Below, one piece after another: positions 58,944 through 64,000 of a stretch of 64,000 bases of DNA (its first letter is position 1; the number at the start of each line of letters is the position of its first letter). Below the pieces are notes generated by a model, which ran no database searches, was not told the origin of the DNA, and saw only the letters and a list, made by a program, of their open reading frames with translations. Made by a program: the position numbers and the translations under genes. The stretch is from Chloroflexota bacterium. GTDB lineage: Bacteria > Chloroflexota > UBA11872. The stretch covers positions 62,001 through 126,000 of the forward strand of contig JAJDUU010000005.1 in NCBI GenBank assembly GCA_022826485.1, in the 5' to 3' direction.

Positions 58944-60053
58944 ATGAAGATCACCTCCGTCCAGGCCATCGTTCTCCGACTGCCCGACGTCACCACCGCC
59001 GCCGACGGCACGCAGGACACGTGCCTGATCCGCATCGAAACCGATGCCGGCATCACCGGCTGGGGCGAGGTGGACTCTGCGCCCACCGTGGTGCGAGCGG
59101 CCGTGGAGGCGCCGCTGTCCAACGGCATCACACGCGGCCTGGCCAGCGCGCTGGAGGGATCCGATCCGCTGTCCATCGACGCCTGCATGCAGCGCATCTA
59201 CGACCTCACGCAGTACTACACGCGCTACGGCGCCGGCGCCCATGCCGTGGCGGGCGTCAACATCGCGCTCTGGGACATCGCGGGCAAGGCCTACGGGCAG
59301 CCGATCTACCGGCTGTTCGGCGCCGAGCAGCGGCAGGTGCGCGCCTACGCCTCGGTGCTGTTCCAGGACACGCCCGCCGACACCTACGAGCTGGCGGCGC
59401 GCCTGGCCGACCGGGGTTTCACGGCGGCGAAGTTTGGCTGGGGTCCCATGGGGCAGAGCGAAGCCAACGACGTCGCCCTCGTCCGCGAGGCGCGGCGGGG
59501 CCTGGGCGATAACGTGGACCTGATGGTGGACGCGGGTCAGCCGTGGGACTGGCGTACCGCCCTGGTTCGCACGCGCCAGTTCGCCGAGTTCCGTCCGTTC
59601 TGGCTGGAAGAACCGCTGCACCCCGAGGACGTGGCCGGCTACGGCAAGCTCTCGGCGGTGAGCGAGGTCCCCATCGCCGGCGGCGAGTCCGAGTCTCGTC
59701 TGCTCGATTTCGAAGAGCTGATCCTCGTGGGCGGACTGGACTGGGTGCAGGCCGATCCCGGCCGCTGCGGCATTAGCACCATGGTCGAGATTGGACGCCT
59801 CGCGGCCCGTCACCAGCGCGGGTTCGTGAACCACACGTTCAAGACCGGGGTGTCGATCGCGGCCTCGCTGCACGTGCTGGCCGCCGTGCCCAACACGCAG
59901 GTGCTCGAATACGCCATGACCGAGTCGCCGATCCGCCACGAGCTGACCTACGAAGACTTCGAGCTCGACGCCGGCTGGGTCGCCCCATCAGACGCCCCCG
60001 GCCTCGGCGTGACCATCAACGAGGCGACGCTGGAACGCTACGGGGTGGCTTAG
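58944..60053 (+). CDS. Mandelate racemase/muconate lactonizing enzyme (enolase superfamily)
   Basis: AAKFGWGPMG, LMVDAGQPWDW, WLEEPLHPED, AGGESES metal ligands, FVNHTFKTG. Confidence 0.9.
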   Translation: MKITSVQAIVLRLPDVTTAADGTQDTCLIRIETDAGITGWGEVDSAPTVVRAAVEAPLSNGITRGLASALEGSDPLSIDACMQRIYDLTQYYTRYGAGAHAVAGVNIALWDIAGKAYGQPIYRLFGAEQRQVRAYASVLFQDTPADTYELAARLADRGFTAAKFGWGPMGQSEANDVALVREARRGLGDNVDLMVDAGQPWDWRTALVRTRQFAEFRPFWLEEPLHPEDVAGYGKLSAVSEVPIAGGESESRLLDFEELILVGGLDWVQADPGRCGISTMVEIGRLAARHQRGFVNHTFKTGVSIAASLHVLAAVPNTQVLEYAMTESPIRHELTYEDFELDAGWVAPSDAPGLGVTINEATLERYGVA

Positions 60054-60844
60054 CCCTCGGCGAGCAGCTTCCGCAGATAGGCAATCTCGTGGGCGGCGGT
60101 TTCTTCCCACGGGTGGTGGTGGGCGTGTTCGACGCTGATCCAGCCGTCGAAGCCTTCCTCGCGCAGGATGCGTAGATAGCGCCGGAAGTCCAGGTCGCCA
60201 GCGTCCAGGAAGGTGAGTTGGCCCCAGGTGATCTCGGTGGCGCCGATCCAGTTGTGGGCCTGGATTTGGTCCACGTAACGCCCAAGCTGTCGTGCGCTGT
60301 CCTCGGGCGTCTCGCCGACGAGCGGCGTCTGGATCGCGACGCGCAGGTTGGGGCGGTCCACCAGCTCCAGCAGCCGGATCGTCGTGGGGCTCGTATCCGA
60401 GAGACACGGTCCGCTGTGGATCACCTGGTGCGTTTCGAGCAGGAGCGTCACGTCCGATGCCGCCGCCATGTCGCAGGCTTCTTGGAGGCCCTTGACGCAG
60501 CGCGCCCACATGGCGTCGTCGGCCTCGGCGCTGGGCGTGACGCCGGTGTAGGCGCGCACATAGGAGGCGCCGAGCTCTTCGGCGTAGCTGAGGAAGGTGG
60601 CGGCCTCGCGCAAGGAATCCGCCGCCGTCGCCTCGCTGGTGGTGAAGTCGAAGTAGGGACACAACTGCACGATCTGCAGGTTCCGCGCGGCGCACGCGTC
60701 GCGGACCCAGGCAAGATCGGCCGTATCCAGGTATTGCTTCCAGAGGTCGATGCCGTCGTAGCCGAGACTGCCGGCGACCTCGATGCAGCGTTCGGCCACG
60801 TCCTGGGTCCAGCCGAACCCCATCATCGCCAGGGAAACTTGCAT
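60050..60844 (-). CDS. Sugar phosphate isomerase/epimerase-like TIM barrel (second)
   Basis: SLGYDGIDLWKQYL, LLLETHQVIHSG, ISVEHAHHHPWEETAAHEIAYLRKLL. Confidence 0.85.
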   Translation of the reverse strand: MQVSLAMMGFGWTQDVAERCIEVAGSLGYDGIDLWKQYLDTADLAWVRDACAARNLQIVQLCPYFDFTTSEATAADSLREAATFLSYAEELGASYVRAYTGVTPSAEADDAMWARCVKGLQEACDMAAASDVTLLLETHQVIHSGPCLSDTSPTTIRLLELVDRPNLRVAIQTPLVGETPEDSARQLGRYVDQIQAHNWIGATEITWGQLTFLDAGDLDFRRYLRILREEGFDGWISVEHAHHHPWEETAAHEIAYLRKLLAEG

Positions 60845-60944
60845 GTGACAGTTCGTGGTGCGCGCGGTCGGGCAAAGTCTAGGAGATACGCGCGAACCCG
60901 GCGTCGCGCTATTGTCGGGTCGGCGGCTGCTTGAGGGGAACGGC

Positions 60945-61916
60945 GTGGAATATCGACGGCTGGGCAAGACCGGACTCGAAGTATCCGTGGTGGGCATGGG
61001 CTGTTGGGGTCTCAGCGGCGGGTTGGGACACGTCTCGCAGGCGCAGGCCAACGCGACGGTGCACGCGGCCATCGACGCGGGCGTGACGCTCTTCGACACC
61101 GCCGACGCCTACGGACCCCGCCTGAGCGAGCTGATGCTCGGCAAGGCGCTGCGCGGCGTGCGCGACCAGGTGCTCATTGCGACCAAGGTGGGCCAGATCG
61201 GTTGGAACACCGGGCACCTGCTCAGCTATGAGTCGGTGGAGCACGTCCACAACTGCTGCGACGCCAGCCTCTACCGCCTGGGCACCGACGTGATCGACAT
61301 TTACCAGTGCCACCAGCCCAATCCGGCGCATCCCGAGGTGCTGGTGGAGGCTTTCGAGCAGCTGCTGCAGGCCGGCAAGATTCGCTCCTACGGCGTCTCG
61401 ACGGACGATCCGGCGGTGCTGCGAGCCTTTGACGAACGCGGCGGCAATGGCGTCTGCCAGCTCGGATATAGCGCCCTGAACCGAGCCGCGGAGGCCGAGT
61501 TGCTGCCGCTATGCGCCGAGCGAGACATCGGGACGCTGGTGCGCGTGCCGCTGGAGCGCGGAATCCTCACCGGCAAGTTCGACCGCGACACGGTGTTCGA
61601 CGACATGAACCGCTCCGCCTGGAACGAGGCCGCGCGCGACGAGTTCCTCGCGCAGCTGGACGCCGCGGATCGAATTCGCCCGCTGACGAATGCACGGCGC
61701 AGCATGACGCAGGTCTCGCTGGCCTATCTGCTGGCCCACCGGGCGGTGACGTCGGTGATTCCCGGCATGAAGACGCCGGACCAGGCGCGCGGCAACGCCG
61801 CGGCGGCCGACGTTGCCCTGACGGAAGACGAGCTCGAGCTGATTCGGAGTATCCCGGAGTCGGCATCCGTGCCGCTCGGCGCGTCCGGAAAGCCAATCGA
61901 CAGGTCGCCAACCTAA
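60945..61916 (+). CDS. Aldo/keto reductase
   Basis: YRRLGKTGLEVSVVGMGCWGL, LFDTADAYG, IATKVG, IDIYQCHQPNP, SVIPGMKTPDQARGN; GTG start. Confidence 0.93.
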   Translation: MEYRRLGKTGLEVSVVGMGCWGLSGGLGHVSQAQANATVHAAIDAGVTLFDTADAYGPRLSELMLGKALRGVRDQVLIATKVGQIGWNTGHLLSYESVEHVHNCCDASLYRLGTDVIDIYQCHQPNPAHPEVLVEAFEQLLQAGKIRSYGVSTDDPAVLRAFDERGGNGVCQLGYSALNRAAEAELLPLCAERDIGTLVRVPLERGILTGKFDRDTVFDDMNRSAWNEAARDEFLAQLDAADRIRPLTNARRSMTQVSLAYLLAHRAVTSVIPGMKTPDQARGNAAAADVALTEDELELIRSIPESASVPLGASGKPIDRSPT

Positions 61917-61949
61917 CCCAGGACGCCTCTGAAGAAACTCGTTCCGGCC

Positions 61950-62123
61950 CGACTCCCTCTCCCCGTAAGGGCGTCCGACTCATTCTCCCCACGAGGTTGC
62001 CCGACGCCCCCTCCCATGGGGAGAGAGTCCGACGCCCCCTCCCATGGGGAGAGGGTCCGACTCCCCCTCCTATGGGAGAGGGTCCGACTCCCTCTCCCAT
62101 GGGGAGAGGGCTGGGGTGAGGGG
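61950..62123. repeat. Tandem array of about six ~28-bp hairpin units (CCCTCTCC-type)
   Basis: Units of tccgac(t/g)cccctcccatggggagaggg, ending ctggggtgagggg. Confidence 0.85.
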
Positions 62124-62170
62124 ATTCCCCCCCGCGTCACTCCCGCGTCCGACGTTCCAACTGGGCCCGC

Positions 62171-63097
62171 TCAGTCGCCCTCCACGCGCAGCATCGCGGC
62201 GGCGTCCCGCACCGTGCACACGGCCACCGGCTCCGGCTTGGACCGCGCGTGCGCCAGCAGCGCCGGCAGGGCGCGATTCGCCGGATCGTGCAAGTAGTGC
62301 GTGTAGGGATGCCACGTCGGCACCCACAGCAGGCCGTGGTCATAGGCGTGGTCGAGCGCTTCAAGGTTGTACGCAATCCAGTCGTCCAGGGCCGCGGCGT
62401 CGGTCCAGGGACAGGTCCAGCCTTCCGGTACGGGCTCATGGCCCTCGGATAGGCGCCACGCTTCCATCGCATCGTTGTCACGGTTGCGCTCGAAATCGAA
62501 AAACAGGCGGTCCATCCAGCCCTGGATGGGAATCTCGATCAGGCCGGTGGGATAGACGTAGGGCTGCAAGCGCGACGGCGCCGCGACGTCGTGCTCCCAG
62601 CCGTACTTGCCCATGGTCGATTCCATGTGGCTGCTCACCCAGCGAAAGCCGCTGTCGAGGATGGTCTGCTGGTTGGCAAGCATCCGGTCCAGGCCACTCG
62701 GCAGCCCGCCAGGGCCGCGAATCACAGTCGATTGCACGCCGAGCCGGTTTTCCAGCTCTCGGTTCGCCGTGGTCAGCTCCCAGCCAAGCTGCGCCGGGTC
62801 CGGATACGAGAGCAGCATGTGGCTGTAGGTGTGGTTGTCGATCACATGGCCGCGCCGCAGGATCTCCCGCAGGTAGTCGATGTCGGGCTCCTCGAGGCCG
62901 TTGGCCACGTAGAAGAAGTGCAGCTGCACGCCAAACGACTCGGCGGTGGTGCAGAGCCGCAGGGTGTAGTCGCGCAGCGGCGCCATGATGCGGCCGTGGT
63001 TGATCATCACCGGGGAATACCCGGCGCACATTTCGAGGTCGTAGCTCAGCGCCACCGCGCAGCGCACGCCCTCGGGAAGTTCCACCCGAACCCGCAT
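62171..63097 (-). CDS. Polysaccharide deacetylase family protein
   Basis: VALSYDLEMCAGY, GHVIDNHTYSHMLLS (HxxxH), RGPGGLPSGLD. Confidence 0.85.
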   Translation of the reverse strand: MRVRVELPEGVRCAVALSYDLEMCAGYSPVMINHGRIMAPLRDYTLRLCTTAESFGVQLHFFYVANGLEEPDIDYLREILRRGHVIDNHTYSHMLLSYPDPAQLGWELTTANRELENRLGVQSTVIRGPGGLPSGLDRMLANQQTILDSGFRWVSSHMESTMGKYGWEHDVAAPSRLQPYVYPTGLIEIPIQGWMDRLFFDFERNRDNDAMEAWRLSEGHEPVPEGWTCPWTDAAALDDWIAYNLEALDHAYDHGLLWVPTWHPYTHYLHDPANRALPALLAHARSKPEPVAVCTVRDAAAMLRVEGD

Positions 63098-63163
63098 CGC
63101 CGCCTCCGCTCATCCAGCGCTTGTGGAAGGTACCCCGTTGGCCGGTTCGGTGTCTGCCCCTTC

Positions 63164-63246
63164 CGTCATTCCGGCGGAGGCCGGAATCCAGACGACGACG
63201 CGAGCGTATTGCGCGAACCTGGACCCCGGCCTTCGCCGGGGTGACG
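63164..63246 (+). repeat. Dispersed composite palindromic repeat, copy 4
   Basis: gtcattccggcggaggccggaatccag...cctggaccccggccttcgccggggtgacga. Confidence 0.8.
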
Positions 63247-63464
63247 AAGGAAGTCGGGGTGGCGAAGGCTTAGCGTCGTTTCGGCGGAGAGCCTGTTCCG
63301 TTCGTGGTGAGCCTGTCGAACCATGAATGGAGGACGGGTGCAGGAGGCGTCCTTCGACTTCGCTCAGGACGAACGGGCCGGAGGCATCCGCTCAACGCTG
63401 ACTGGACCGGCGCGCCAGCGACCGGCGCGTACTATGAACCGCTTCCCGCTCCCGAGGATCGAAC

Positions 63465-64000
63465 ATGGCCGTCACGCATAGATTTCAGGACATGACCTGG
63501 TCCGAGGTCAACGAGGCCGTCACCCGCGGCGTCATCCCGCTGCTGCCGGTTGGCACCGTCGAGCAGCACGGGCATCACCTCCCCGTCAAGATCGACAACT
63601 GGACCTCCACCGAGATTTGCGAGGAGGCGGCCAAACGGTCCAACGGACGCCTGTCGCTCATGCCGTCCGTGAGCTACGGCTACACGTCTCACGTGATGGA
63701 CTTTCCCGGCACGGTGACCATCCACCACGAGACGTTCATCCGCTACGTCGTGGACATCCTCAAGAGCCTGGCCTACCAGGGCTTCAAGAAGATCATCATG
63801 GTCAACGGCCACGGCTCCAACATCAACCCGTTGGAGCTGGCCGCGCGGCGCGCCATGCTGGAGAGCGACGCCTGGGTGGGCATCGGCGGGTGGTGGCATT
63901 TCATGGCCGCCGATCCGGACTTCATGTCCACCTGGCGCGAGTCCGACTTCCCCGGCGGCTGCGCCCACGCCGGAGAGGCCGAGACCTCGCTGGCGCTCTT
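63465..64000 (+). CDS. Creatininase family protein (truncated by window end)
   Basis: LLPVGTVEQHGHHLPVKIDNWTSTEI, GFKKIIMVNGHGSNINPLELAARRA, CAHAGEAETSLAL. Confidence 0.9.
   Translation, partial: MAVTHRFQDMTWSEVNEAVTRGVIPLLPVGTVEQHGHHLPVKIDNWTSTEICEEAAKRSNGRLSLMPSVSYGYTSHVMDFPGTVTIHHETFIRYVVDILKSLAYQGFKKIIMVNGHGSNINPLELAARRAMLESDAWVGIGGWWHFMAADPDFMSTWRESDFPGGCAHAGEAETSLAL

Noticed and set aside
61950-62123. CRISPR-like array
   Set aside because: Units are directly adjacent near-identical hairpins without unique spacers, and no cas genes are present.
63290-63390. Possible gene from 'PFVVSLSNHE' / 'FDFAQDERA' ORFs
   Set aside because: These are translations of a common dispersed inverted repeat (gttcgtggtgagcctgtcgaaccatgaa ... 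ccttcgacttcgctcaggacgaacgg), not a protein.
1-64000. tRNA or rRNA genes
   Set aside because: No cloverleaf with a GGTTCGAATCC-type T-arm or rRNA signature was recognised by eye; a tRNAscan/Infernal run would be decisive.

Overview
This 64-kb, high-GC window has densely packed bacterial genes and looks like a Chloroflexota-type genome; that affiliation is inferred from gene families only. Core genes include dnaX(3' end)-ybaB-recR, a full trpEGDCF-[lipoprotein]-BA operon behind a tryptophan-specifier T-box leader, uvrB, argS, nadE plus a split amidase, rsmI-metG-tatD, a polyprenyl synthase, a ubiE/menG-type methyltransferase, femAB-murE, thyX, spoIID-like, cmk-plsC-der-plsY, nnr-acpS, ruvCAB-yebC, and a terminal run of small-molecule catabolism genes. 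The main accessory locus is an AT-rich islet (about 37.5-40.1 kb) between a hydroxyacid dehydrogenase and thyX. It holds an AAA/ABC-type ATPase tightly coupled to a DUF3226/TOPRIM-like protein, plus two MNT-type nucleotidyltransferases, one apparently frameshifted. Other points worth following up: an archaemetzincin-like protein that has lost every HExxHxxGxxH ligand but kept its Cys site; a 2H-phosphoesterase/P-loop kinase/nucleotidyltransferase gene trio; ArgRS lacking HIGH histidines and MetRS lacking KMSKS lysines; a MutL-like/KOW-like gene pair without a mutase; and several dispersed palindromic repeat families, one of which forms the femAB stop/murE start junction. No tRNA, rRNA or CRISPR was recognised. 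All calls come from reading the sequence and supplied ORFs; no database search was run.
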